A DNA stretch of 64,000 nt from Variovorax paradoxus (GTDB lineage Bacteria; Pseudomonadota; Gammaproteobacteria; Burkholderiales; Burkholderiaceae_C). Under the pieces are notes generated by a model. The model saw only the letters and a list, made by a program, of their open reading frames with translations. It ran no database searches and had not been told where the DNA came from. The stretch is from the NCBI RefSeq assembly GCF_902712855.1, contig NZ_LR743507.1:5373501-5437500 (forward strand), read 5' to 3'. This document shows positions 43,814 through 51,927 of the stretch, one piece after another (the stretch's first letter is position 1; every line of letters begins with the position of its first letter). The position numbers and the translations under genes are program-made.

Positions 43814-44884
43814 TCAATACTCCCAGAAGATGCGCTGCAGCTCCTTGGTGTCGCTCGTCTTGGTGAGCGCCACCATCGCCAGGATGCGCGCCTTCTGCGG
43901 ACGCAGGTCGTGGGCCACCACCCAGTCGTACTTGTCGTCGGGCTGCTCGGCGTTGCGGATGACGAAGCCGTCGGGCACGCGCGAGCTGCGGATCACGATC
44001 ACGCCGTCGGCGCGCGCCTTCTGCAGGTTCGGCACGATCCGGTCGGCCACCGAGCCGTTGCCCGTGCCGCCATGGATCAGCGCCTTCGCGCCGCTCTTCG
44101 CGATGGCGTCGATGGCCACGGAAGACACGCCCTCGTAGCCCATGGCGATCTCCACCGGCGGCAGCGCGGTGATGCTGTCGATGTCGAACTCCGAGTTCAT
44201 CGTGTGGCGCTTCACCGGTGCGCGGAACCAGTAGTTCCTGCCCTCGACCACCATGCCCAGGGGACCCCACTGGCTGGAGAACGCGCTGGTCTTGATGTTG
44301 ACGTTCTTGCTCACGTCGCGGCCGCTGTCGATGTTGTCGTTCATCGTCACCAGCACGCCCTTGCCCATGGCGTCCTTGCTGCCCGCGACGTTCACCGCGT
44401 CATACAGGTTCAGCGCGCCGTCGGCCGATAGCGCGGTGCCCGGGCGCATCGAGCCGACCACCACGATCGGCTTGGCGGTATGCACGGTCAGCGTGAGGAA
44501 ATAAGCGGTTTCCTCGAGCGTGTCGGTGCCGTGCGTGATCACGATGCCGTCGACATCGCTCTGCTTCGACAGCGCCGAGACGCGCCTGGCGAGCACCAGC
44601 AGGTTGTCGTTGGTGAGGCTTTCCGATGCGACCTGGAACACCTGTTCGCCGCGCACGTTGGCCACCTTGGAGAGTTCCGGCAGGCCGGCGATGAGCTTCT
44701 CCACACCTACCTTGGCGGCCGCGTAGGTGGCGCTGTTGACGGCCGAGGCGCCTGCGCCGGCGATGGTGCCGCCGGTGGCGAGGATCACCACGTTGGGCAA
44801 TGCCTGCTGCGCCTGGGCAAGCGCGCTGGCGGCCAGCAATGCGGCGCCCGCCGCAAGGGCCCTGAATCGGGGAGAGAGGTACAT
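43814..44884 (-). CDS. Periplasmic L-asparaginase, type II
   Basis: A 356-residue asparaginase/glutaminase. Signal peptide FRALAAGAALLAASALAQA precedes QQALPNVVILATGGTIAGAG (first catalytic threonine); VDGIVITHGTDTLEETAYFL holds the second Thr-Asp-Thr motif. It hydrolyses asparagine, perhaps glutamine, in the periplasm and supplies ammonium. ATG 44884 has an AAGGAG ribosome site. Just upstream is an in-frame start-like copy (MYLSRRFERFHLDKEF) that resembles MYLSPRF at the chosen start. Divergent from the TetR-type gene. Confidence 0.94.
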   Translation of the reverse strand: MYLSPRFRALAAGAALLAASALAQAQQALPNVVILATGGTIAGAGASAVNSATYAAAKVGVEKLIAGLPELSKVANVRGEQVFQVASESLTNDNLLVLARRVSALSKQSDVDGIVITHGTDTLEETAYFLTLTVHTAKPIVVVGSMRPGTALSADGALNLYDAVNVAGSKDAMGKGVLVTMNDNIDSGRDVSKNVNIKTSAFSSQWGPLGMVVEGRNYWFRAPVKRHTMNSEFDIDSITALPPVEIAMGYEGVSSVAIDAIAKSGAKALIHGGTGNGSVADRIVPNLQKARADGVIVIRSSRVPDGFVIRNAEQPDDKYDWVVAHDLRPQKARILAMVALTKTSDTKELQRIFWEY

Positions 44885-45151
44885 GGAGAACTCCTTGTCG
44901 AGGTGGAATCTTTCGAAGCGGCGGGAAAGATACATGAACCATGCCGGCATGCGGCGCGCCTCCATGCCGCCATCGCATGCGCCCATGCACGAGGGATTAC
45001 CATCGGCCGCGCGGCCGCATCAGAGGCTGCGCAAACCGCCGCCTTCCCCGACCATGAACGCCGATCCTGCCGCTCCCCTCGTCTCGCCCGCCCAGGAAAT
45101 GCCCGCCCCGACGGTCCGCTGTCGCGCGCACGTCCCGGCCGCGAACGCATC

Positions 45152-45730
45152 ATGGCGGCCATCCGCGCGGCGGCCATCGCGGAGTTCAGCCTGCACGGCC
45201 TGAAAGGCACGTCCACGCAGGCCATCGCGGCGCGCGCCGGCCTCACCAAGCCCCAGCTGCACTACTACATCGTCGGCAAGGAAGAGCTCTACGAGGAGCT
45301 GCTGATGCAGGTGCTGCACGCGTGGAAGGTGGTGTTCTCGTTCGAGGACGCGAGCGACCCGGGCACGGTGCTGGGCGACTACATCCGCAAGAAGCTCGAC
45401 CATGCGATCGACAGCCCGGAGATGTCGCGCATCTTCACGCGCGAGATCCTCGATGGCGGGCGCAACCTCGACCGCTACTGGCCCAACGCACGCGCGTGGA
45501 CGCAGAAGAAGGTGGACATCATCAACGGATGGATCGCGCGCGGCCAGATGCGCCCGCTCGACGCGCGCATCCTGCTGATGCACATCTGGGCCATGACGCA
45601 GAGCTATGCCGACTACGCGATCCAGACGCGCGTGATGCTCGGCCTGCCGCCCGACGCCCCGATCGACCGCGAGCCGATCGCGCGCGAACTCGTGGCCTTC
45701 GTGCTGAACGGCTGCGGCATCCGGGCCTGA
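45152..45730 (+). CDS. TetR-family regulator, RutR-like; N-terminal start uncertain, possible frameshift
   Basis: The TetR DNA-binding domain starts AAIRAAAIAEFSLHGLKGT and STQAIAARAGLTKPQLHYYI; the C-terminal part (LLMHIWAMTQSYADYAIQTR) resembles RutR, the pyrimidine-degradation regulator. From ATG 45152 the product has 192 residues but lacks the few residues normally before helix 1. These (SRARPGRERI) are encoded in frame just upstream without an ATG. An ATG in another frame at 45054 starts a leader (MNADPAAPLVSPAQEMPAP) of the type seen in full-length relatives. A one-base loss between about 45100 and 45130 would join them. Confidence 0.8.
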   Translation: MAAIRAAAIAEFSLHGLKGTSTQAIAARAGLTKPQLHYYIVGKEELYEELLMQVLHAWKVVFSFEDASDPGTVLGDYIRKKLDHAIDSPEMSRIFTREILDGGRNLDRYWPNARAWTQKKVDIINGWIARGQMRPLDARILLMHIWAMTQSYADYAIQTRVMLGLPPDAPIDREPIARELVAFVLNGCGIRA

Positions 45731-45883
45731 AAGCCCCGCGCCACGGACGACACCCTGCAGCCGAGCGCATTTCAGTCGCTGCTGCAGCAGGCGAAGGACC
45801 GGGGCGCGTCGGCCTGCACGGGCCCGTTCGTTGTGCGTGTCGCCGGACCGCACCCGGACGAGCGGACGGAACCGAGCTCCGGG

Positions 45884-46216
45884 CTACAGCCCGTGCACGA
45901 TCCAGGTGTCGGCGGGCGCCGTGGGCACGCGCACGGTGCTCTCGCCGATGCGATCGAAGCGGTACTCGCGCCCGCCGATCACGGCTGACTTCATGTTGGT
46001 CCACACGCGGTACTCGTAGCCGCCGTCCACCGGCGTGACATCGAGCACGCGGAACACGGGCGGCACGACGACGGTGATGTGCAGCCGGGCCGACGCGCTG
46101 CCGCTGCCGTAGGCCGACTCCGCACGGCACGGCGCCGGCACGAACATCAGCGCGCCCAGCAGCGGAATCACCGCGCCGCCCGCGCAGCGCCCCGATTGAA
46201 GCCAACGTCCCGTCAT
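45884..46216 (-). CDS. Putative secreted protein, 110 residues, unknown
   Basis: Begins MTGRWLQSGRCAGGAVIPLL with a hydrophobic signal-like segment and a probable cleavage after PCRA, then a beta-rich stretch (ARLHITVVVPPVFRVLDVTP; YEYRVWTNMKSAVIGGREYR). No family was recognised. The ribosome site is weak and the gene is isolated, opposite in direction to its neighbours. It could be a small periplasmic beta-sandwich protein; confidence rests on codon use and the signal peptide. Confidence 0.55.
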   Translation of the reverse strand: MTGRWLQSGRCAGGAVIPLLGALMFVPAPCRAESAYGSGSASARLHITVVVPPVFRVLDVTPVDGGYEYRVWTNMKSAVIGGREYRFDRIGESTVRVPTAPADTWIVHGL

Positions 46217-46342
46217 GCCACCGATCCGAAAGGAATGAAAGCGGGCGCCCTCCGCGCCCGTCTTCCGGATATCGGCAAGCCGTGGCGGAATTGAAGGGCC
46301 GAAGGCACGCCCCAGTCCGGTGCACACGCGCTGGCACGTCGC

Positions 46343-46379
46343 TTGCATAACCTGACCACTTGCTCTGATTAAGCGGTCA
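46343..46379 (+). promoter_or_regulatory. Promoter with overlapping operator before the catabolic cassette
   Basis: TTGCAT (46343-46348), 17 bases, TGATTA (46366-46371) is a fair sigma-70 promoter in the right place, 17 bases before the first ATG (46388). Over it lies an inverted repeat TGACCACTT (46353-46361) / AAGCGGTCA (46371-46379), matching in eight of nine positions. The TGACC/GGTCA half-sites recall the RutR box (TTGACCA-n2-TGGTCAA), although the spacing is wider. The RutR-like gene at 45152 is a natural candidate. Confidence 0.55.
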
Positions 46380-46387
46380 AACACACC

Positions 46388-46975
46388 ATGCGCGTGCTCG
46401 TCGTCTACTGCCATCCGGTTGAAACCAGCTTCCACGCGGCCCTGCACCAGGAGGTGCTGAAGAACCTGCGCGCCGCCGGGCATGAGGTGGACGACTGCGA
46501 CCTGTACGCCGAGGGCTTCGACCCGGTGCTGTCCCGCGAGGAACGGCTGGGCTACCACGACGTGCCCGCCAACCGGCTGCCGCTGGCGCCCTACGTGGAG
46601 CGGCTGCAGTGGGCCGAGGGCATCGTCTTCTGCTTTCCGACGTGGTGCTTCGGCCTGCCGGCGATGCTCAAGGGCTACTTCGACCGGCTCTTCATGCCGG
46701 GCGTGGCGTTCGACATCAGCGACCCGGCCAACGTGAAGCCGATGCTCACGCACATCAAGCGCATCAGCGCCGTGGTCACCTACGGCCGGCCGCGCTGGGT
46801 GGCGATGTACATGGGCGACCCGCCGCGCAAGATCGTCACGCGGTACATGAAGCGGCTGACCGGCCATGGCGCCAAGGTCGACTACCACGCCCACTACCAC
46901 ATGAACGTGGCGACCGAGCCCCAGCTGAAGCGCTTCATGGTCAAGGTCGGCAGCGCAATGGCACGCTTCGCATGA
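46388..46975 (+). CDS. Flavodoxin-fold NAD(P)H oxidoreductase (MdaB/NQO1 type)
   Basis: A 195-residue flavoprotein. MRVLVVYCHPVETSFHAALH and FCFPTWCFGLPAMLKGYFDR are diagnostic of the quinone reductase/KefF-like family, which takes two electrons from NAD(P)H. It is the first gene of the cassette; its stop overlaps the amidohydrolase ATG (ATGA). It may supply reduced flavin or reduce a ring before hydrolysis. Confidence 0.9.
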   Translation: MRVLVVYCHPVETSFHAALHQEVLKNLRAAGHEVDDCDLYAEGFDPVLSREERLGYHDVPANRLPLAPYVERLQWAEGIVFCFPTWCFGLPAMLKGYFDRLFMPGVAFDISDPANVKPMLTHIKRISAVVTYGRPRWVAMYMGDPPRKIVTRYMKRLTGHGAKVDYHAHYHMNVATEPQLKRFMVKVGSAMARFA

Positions 46976-48249
46976 GCGCCCCGAACCCCTCCCTGCTGGA
47001 CAACGTGCGGCTGCCGCGCTGGCTGCTGCCGACCGATTGGCCGCAACGCGACGGCGTGCCGGTGCCGGCTTGCATCGCCATCGGCGCGGGTCGCGTGCAA
47101 TCGGTGCAGCCGGCCGCCGGGCACGCCGCGGGCCCCATGGCCTGGGACCTCGCGGGCACGCTGGCGCTGCCGGGCTTCGTCGATGCCCACACGCACCTCG
47201 ACAAGGCCTTCACGTTGCCGCGCATGAAGCAGGTGCAGCCCGGCCTGCTCGGCGCGATCGACGCGATGCTGGCCGACCGCGTGAACTGGACGCCTGCCGA
47301 CGTGCGAGAGCGCGCCGCGCGCGGCCTGCAGTGGGCCTGGGAATGCGGCACCACCCACCTGCGCACGCACGTCGACTGGTGGGAGCCCGAATCGCTGCCG
47401 ATGGCCTGGCCCGTGATGGCAGAGCTGGCACAGGAATGGGCAGGCAAGGTGCGCCTCGAGCAGGTGGCCCTCATCAAGCTGCCGCTGTTCGAGGACGCGG
47501 CGCAGGCGATGCGCCTGGCGAAGCAGGTGAAGGCCACCGGCCCGCACGCGCTCCTCGGCGGCTTCGTGCACTCCACCAACTGGAGCGAGAACGCGCTGCG
47601 CAACCTGCTGGTGTCGGCGCAGGCCTGCGATCTCGACATCGACCTGCACGTCGACGAGGAACTCAACCCCGCGGCCGTCGGCCTGCAGACCACCGCGCGC
47701 ATCCTGCGCGAGATTGGCTACGAAGGCCGAGTGACCTGCGGCCACATCTGCGCGCTCGCGGCCCAGCCGGAGGCCCAGGCCTTCGCCACGCTCGACGCGG
47801 TGGCGCGCGCGCCCATCACCGTGGTGTCGTTGCCCGCCACCAACCTGCTGCTGCAGGACGCTGTCACCGGCCGCACGCCACGGCAGCGCGGCATCACGCT
47901 GGTAAAGGAAGCGCGCGAGCGCGGCATTCCGCTGCTGTTCGCGAGCGACAACGTGCAGGACCCGTTCTGCCGGCTCGGCAGCTTCGACCCCGTGGAAGCG
48001 CTGGGCACCGCGGCGCTGGTGGCGCAGCTCGACGAACCCTTCGACACCTGGTCGCAGGCGCTGTGCCGCGGCGACTGGCTGCGCCGCGAGAACTCGCCCG
48101 CGCGCCCCACGCTGGCCGGCCGCAGCGCCGACCTGGTGCTCTTCACCGACGCCGACCGCTTCGGCTGGCCCTCGCGCACCGCCAACCGCGTCGTGCTGCG
48201 CGACGGCCGCGTGGTGCGCGGCGACGCCACTGTCTTCCTTCCCCGGTAA
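46972..48249 (+). CDS. Cytosine-deaminase-like amidohydrolase
   Basis: A 425-residue amidohydrolase-superfamily enzyme. Metal ligands and catalytic residues are visible: GFVDAHTHLDKAF (H-x-H), DIDLHVDEELNP (His and the Glu conserved in cytosine deaminases), TCGHICAL, and ASDNVQDPF (Asp). This group deaminates cytosine, isocytosine, creatinine or similar rings. The substrate is unknown; the neighbouring creatininase-family gene and RutR-like regulator suggest a cyclic amide or pyrimidine. The ATG overlaps the stop of the previous gene. Confidence 0.9.
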   Translation: MSAPNPSLLDNVRLPRWLLPTDWPQRDGVPVPACIAIGAGRVQSVQPAAGHAAGPMAWDLAGTLALPGFVDAHTHLDKAFTLPRMKQVQPGLLGAIDAMLADRVNWTPADVRERAARGLQWAWECGTTHLRTHVDWWEPESLPMAWPVMAELAQEWAGKVRLEQVALIKLPLFEDAAQAMRLAKQVKATGPHALLGGFVHSTNWSENALRNLLVSAQACDLDIDLHVDEELNPAAVGLQTTARILREIGYEGRVTCGHICALAAQPEAQAFATLDAVARAPITVVSLPATNLLLQDAVTGRTPRQRGITLVKEARERGIPLLFASDNVQDPFCRLGSFDPVEALGTAALVAQLDEPFDTWSQALCRGDWLRRENSPARPTLAGRSADLVLFTDADRFGWPSRTANRVVLRDGRVVRGDATVFLPR

Positions 48250-48268
48250 ACGCACAACAAGGACACCC

Positions 48269-49132
48269 ATGCTCCACGGCTACATTCCGCCCCACCGCTT
48301 CCTGCCCTACCTGAGCTGGACCGAGATCGCCGCGCTGCCCGACCGCGAGAACACCGTCATCGTGCTGCCCTGCGGCGCCATCGAGCAGCACGGCCCGCAC
48401 CTGCCGTGCTCGGTCGACAGCGTGATCTGCTCGGGCGTGATGGGCAAGGCGCTCGAGAAGCTGCCCGCCGAGGTGCGCGCCTTCGCGCTGCCGACCATCA
48501 CCTACGGCAAGTCGGAAGAGCACCTGCACTTCCCGGGCACCATGACGCTCACCGGCACCACGCTGCTGTCGACGGTGATCGAGATCGGCGAGTCGGTCTA
48601 CCGCTCGGGCTTCCGCAAGCTGCTGTTCGCCAACGGCCACGGCGGCCAGCCGCAGGTACTCGAGATGGCGGCGCGCGAACTGCGCCTGCGCCACGGCGAC
48701 TTCGTGGTGGTGCCGCACGGCGTGTCGCGCCTGCCGAGCGCGGCCAGCAAGCAGGTGAGCGAGCAGGAGAAGAAGCTCGCGATGCACGCCGGCCATTCCG
48801 AGACCGCGCTGATGCTGGCGCTCGCACCCGAAACGGTGCACATGGAGCGCGCGGTGGCCAACTTTCCGCCGCCCTTCCCCATCAGGCTGCTGTCGGCCGA
48901 CGGCCGTCCGGCCTGCGCCTGGACCGCGCGCGACTTCGGTCCGAGCGGCGTCATCGGCGACCCGACCACCGCCACGCGCGAACAGGGCGACGCCATCCTC
49001 GACACGCTGTCCGACAGCTGGGTGCAGGCGCTGACCGAGCTGCACGCGCTGCGCTGGGTCGTGCGCGAGGAAGCCACCTGGGAGCGCGGCCACCAGCAGG
49101 GCTTCGTCCAGCAGAGCTTCACTCCGGCCTGA
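48269..49132 (+). CDS. Creatininase-family amidohydrolase
   Basis: A 287-residue metal-dependent amidase of the creatininase/FAPy-deformylase family. VLPCGAIEQHGPHLPCSVD carries Glu and His ligands, LHFPGTMTLTGTTL, LFANGHGGQ and HAGHSETALM the others. Members open creatinine, formamidopyrimidines or lactam-like rings. It follows the amidohydrolase by 19 bases and precedes an ABC importer, so ring opening after import and deamination is the obvious model. Confidence 0.93.
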   Translation: MLHGYIPPHRFLPYLSWTEIAALPDRENTVIVLPCGAIEQHGPHLPCSVDSVICSGVMGKALEKLPAEVRAFALPTITYGKSEEHLHFPGTMTLTGTTLLSTVIEIGESVYRSGFRKLLFANGHGGQPQVLEMAARELRLRHGDFVVVPHGVSRLPSAASKQVSEQEKKLAMHAGHSETALMLALAPETVHMERAVANFPPPFPIRLLSADGRPACAWTARDFGPSGVIGDPTTATREQGDAILDTLSDSWVQALTELHALRWVVREEATWERGHQQGFVQQSFTPA

Positions 49133-49203
49133 GCCTGCTTCTTGCATCGGCCTCGCACCGCATTCCTTTTTCAACGTTCCCACAGCCTTCGAGAGGTTTC
49201 CCC

Positions 49204-50187
49204 ATGCGCTCCTTCGCACTGTCCATTGCCGGCGCTGCCGCCATCGCCTTCCTCGCCGCCGCGCCCGCGCAGGCCGAGGACAAGTTCACCTACATGACCA
49301 ACTGGTACGCGCAGGCCGAGCACGGCGGCTTCTACCAGGCCGTGGCGCAAGGCATCTACAAGAAGCACGGCCTGGACGTGACCATCAAGATGGGTGGCCC
49401 GCAGGTCAACATCACGCAGATGATGGCCGCCGGCCAGGCCGACTGCATCATGGGTTCGAGCGACATCCAGATGATGCAGGTGCGCGAAGGCGGCGTGCCG
49501 GTGGTGAACGTGGCGGCCTTCTTCCAGAAGGACCCGCAGGTGCTCATCGCCCACGATGACGTGAAGAAGTTCGAGGACCTGAAGGGCAAGACGCTGCTGA
49601 TCGGCGCGCAGGCCAACCGCGGCTACTGGCCGTGGCTGAAGGCCAGGTTCGGACTGACCGACGACCAGACGCGTCCGTACACCTTCAACATCCAGCCCTT
49701 CGTGGCCGACAAGAACACCGCGCAGCAGGGCTACCTCACCTCCGAGCCCTTCGCCATCCAGAAGGCCGGCGTGAAGAGCACCGTGCTGATGTTCAGCGAC
49801 CACGGCTTCCCGGCCTATGCGACCACGGTGTCGTGCATGGAGAAGACGCTGAAGGACCGCAGCAAGCAAGTGGCAGCGTTCGTGAAGGCGTCGGCCGAAG
49901 GCTGGAAGAGCTATCTGGCCGACCCGGCGCCCGCCAATGCGCTGATCAAGAAGGACAACCCCAACATGACCGACGAGCAGCTGGCGTACAGCGTGGCCAA
50001 GCTCAAGGAGATGGGAATGATCACCGGCGGAGATGCCGCCAAGCTCGGCATCGGCGTGATGACCGACGCGCGCGCGAAGGCGAGCTACGACTTCCTGGTG
50101 AGCGCGAAGCTGCTCGACCCGGCCAAGGTGGAGCTCGCGAAGACGTACACCACCGAGTTCGTCAAGGACGCCAAGGTCCTGCCCTGA
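49204..50187 (+). CDS. ABC transporter substrate-binding protein, NMT1/SsuA type
   Basis: A 327-residue periplasmic binding protein. Signal peptide (RSFALSIAGAAAIAFLAAAPAQA) precedes EDKFTYMTNWYAQAEHGGFY; the block AEHGGFYQAVAQGIYKKHGL is typical of the ThiY/NMT1 group that binds hydroxymethylpyrimidine, pyrimidines or sulfonates. It works with the ATPase (50265) and permease (51098) of the same operon. Gap from the creatininase gene 71 bases. Confidence 0.94.
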   Translation: MRSFALSIAGAAAIAFLAAAPAQAEDKFTYMTNWYAQAEHGGFYQAVAQGIYKKHGLDVTIKMGGPQVNITQMMAAGQADCIMGSSDIQMMQVREGGVPVVNVAAFFQKDPQVLIAHDDVKKFEDLKGKTLLIGAQANRGYWPWLKARFGLTDDQTRPYTFNIQPFVADKNTAQQGYLTSEPFAIQKAGVKSTVLMFSDHGFPAYATTVSCMEKTLKDRSKQVAAFVKASAEGWKSYLADPAPANALIKKDNPNMTDEQLAYSVAKLKEMGMITGGDAAKLGIGVMTDARAKASYDFLVSAKLLDPAKVELAKTYTTEFVKDAKVLP

Positions 50188-50264
50188 GGTCCTGCCCGGA
50201 CGTTTGGGCATTGCCCTGAAACCAGGCGGCCGCGCCACGCGGCCGTTCTCGAAAGGCTCCACGC

Positions 50265-51101
50265 ATGAATCGCATCGAACCCCACACCCTGGCGCCTCCG
50301 CCGGAACTCACGCCCGCCGTGCCAGCAGTCGAGGTGCTGTCGGCCGAGAAGACCTACCCCAACGGCACGCAGGCGCTGCTGCCGGTGGACCTGTCGATCG
50401 CCGAGGGCGAGTTCGTCACCCTGCTTGGCCCCTCGGGCTGCGGCAAGAGCACGCTGCTGAAGATGGTGGCGGGCATGCTCGAACCCAGCGACGGCCGCCT
50501 GCTGGTGTGGCGCAAGCCGGTGAGCCAGCTGCACGACAGCGCGCGCAGGATGTCCTTCGTGTTCCAGTCGCCCACGCTCATGCCGTGGGCCAGCGTGCAG
50601 ACCAACGTGCGCCTGCCGCTCGACCTGGCCGGCGTGCCGCGCAAGGAAGCCGATGCGCGCGTGACCGAATCGCTCGCGCTGGTGGGCCTCGAGAAATTTG
50701 CCGACGCGCTGCCGCGCGCGCTCTCGGGCGGCATGCAGATGCGCGTGTCGATCGCGCGCGGGCTCGTCACGCAGCCCGACCTGCTGCTGATGGACGAGCC
50801 CTTCGGCGCGCTCGACGAGATCACGCGCCACAAGCTCGACGCCGACCTGCTCGAGCTCTGGCGCAAGAAGAAGCTCACGGTGATCTTCGTGACGCACTCC
50901 ATTCATGAGGCGGTATTCCTGTCGAGCCGCGTGGTGATGATGGCCGCGCGGCCGGGCCGCGTGGTGGAGCAGTTCCACATCGACGAACCCTATCCGCGCA
51001 GCGCCGACTTCATGGTCACGCCCGCCTTCGCGCGCCAGGCGAAGCAGCTGCAGGACAGCCTGCTGCGCGCCAGCAGCCACGACGAGGAGGCCGCCCGATG
51101 A
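50265..51101 (+). CDS. ABC transporter ATPase, SsuB/TauB type
   Basis: A 278-residue ATPase: Walker A GPSGCGKST at residues 55-63, signature ALSGGMQMR, Walker B LLLMDEPFGALDE, and the His switch VTHSIHEAVFL. It powers uptake with the permease encoded by the next gene, whose ATG overlaps its TGA (ATGA). Confidence 0.96.
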   Translation: MNRIEPHTLAPPPELTPAVPAVEVLSAEKTYPNGTQALLPVDLSIAEGEFVTLLGPSGCGKSTLLKMVAGMLEPSDGRLLVWRKPVSQLHDSARRMSFVFQSPTLMPWASVQTNVRLPLDLAGVPRKEADARVTESLALVGLEKFADALPRALSGGMQMRVSIARGLVTQPDLLLMDEPFGALDEITRHKLDADLLELWRKKKLTVIFVTHSIHEAVFLSSRVVMMAARPGRVVEQFHIDEPYPRSADFMVTPAFARQAKQLQDSLLRASSHDEEAAR

Positions 51102-51919
51102 CCGCCGCAGCAAGAAAACAGGGTGCGCCCCTGCTGAGCCAGCCGCGCGTGCAGCGCGTGCTCTATCCGGTGCTGATCGGCGTGGTGCTGGTCGCGCTGT
51201 GGCAATGGATGGTGGTGGCGATGGAGCTGCCGGCCTACCTGGTGCCCTCGCCCTGGCTGATGATGCAGACGCTGGTGACCGACTGGGCGCCGCTGGGCGG
51301 CGCGCTGCTGGTCACGCTGAAGATCACGGTGCTGTCGTTCGCGCTGGCCACAGTGGCGGGCGTGCTCATCTCGTTCCTGTTCGTGCAGAGCAAGCGGATC
51401 GAGACAGCGCTCTTTCCGTACGCGGTGCTGCTGCAGGTCACGCCCATCGTGGCGGTGGCGCCGCTGATCATCATCTGGGTGAAGAACCCGGTGGCGGCCA
51501 TGACCGTGTGCGCGGCGCTGGTGGCGCTGTTTCCCATCATCAGCAACACCACGCTCGGGCTGCGCAGCCTCGACCCCGACCTGCAGAGCTACTTCAAGCT
51601 GAACCGCGCCACGCGATGGCAGCAGCTGGTGCGTCTCCGCATCCCGAGCGCGCTGCCGTACTTCTTCGGCGGCCTGCGCATCTCCAGCGGCCTTGCGCTG
51701 ATCGGCGCGGTGGTGGCCGAGTTCGTGGCCGGCACGGGCGGCTCGGGCGCGGGGCTGGCCTACCAGATCCTGCAGGCCGGCTTCCAGCTGAACATTCCGC
51801 GCATGTTCGCGGCCCTGCTGCTCATTTCCCTCACCGGTGTCGCGCTCTTCGTGCTGATGGCCTGGCTCACCAAGGTGGCGCTGGGCTCGTGGCACGCGAG
51901 CGAACTTTCCCAGGATTGA
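51098..51919 (+). CDS. ABC transporter permease, SsuC/ThiX type
   Basis: A 273-residue membrane protein with about six helices. The EAA loop reads LDPDLQSYFKLNRATRWQQL and FFGGLRISSGLALIGAVVAE follows, as in SsuC-type permeases. It forms the channel of the importer with the two previous genes. The ATG overlaps the ATPase stop; the FAD oxidase follows after eight bases. Confidence 0.95.
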   Translation: MTAAARKQGAPLLSQPRVQRVLYPVLIGVVLVALWQWMVVAMELPAYLVPSPWLMMQTLVTDWAPLGGALLVTLKITVLSFALATVAGVLISFLFVQSKRIETALFPYAVLLQVTPIVAVAPLIIIWVKNPVAAMTVCAALVALFPIISNTTLGLRSLDPDLQSYFKLNRATRWQQLVRLRIPSALPYFFGGLRISSGLALIGAVVAEFVAGTGGSGAGLAYQILQAGFQLNIPRMFAALLLISLTGVALFVLMAWLTKVALGSWHASELSQD

Positions 51920-51927
51920 ACTTGACC

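Noticed and set aside
45731..45883. A possible gene after the TetR gene
   Set aside because: No start with ribosome site and no coding pattern; only shadow frames.
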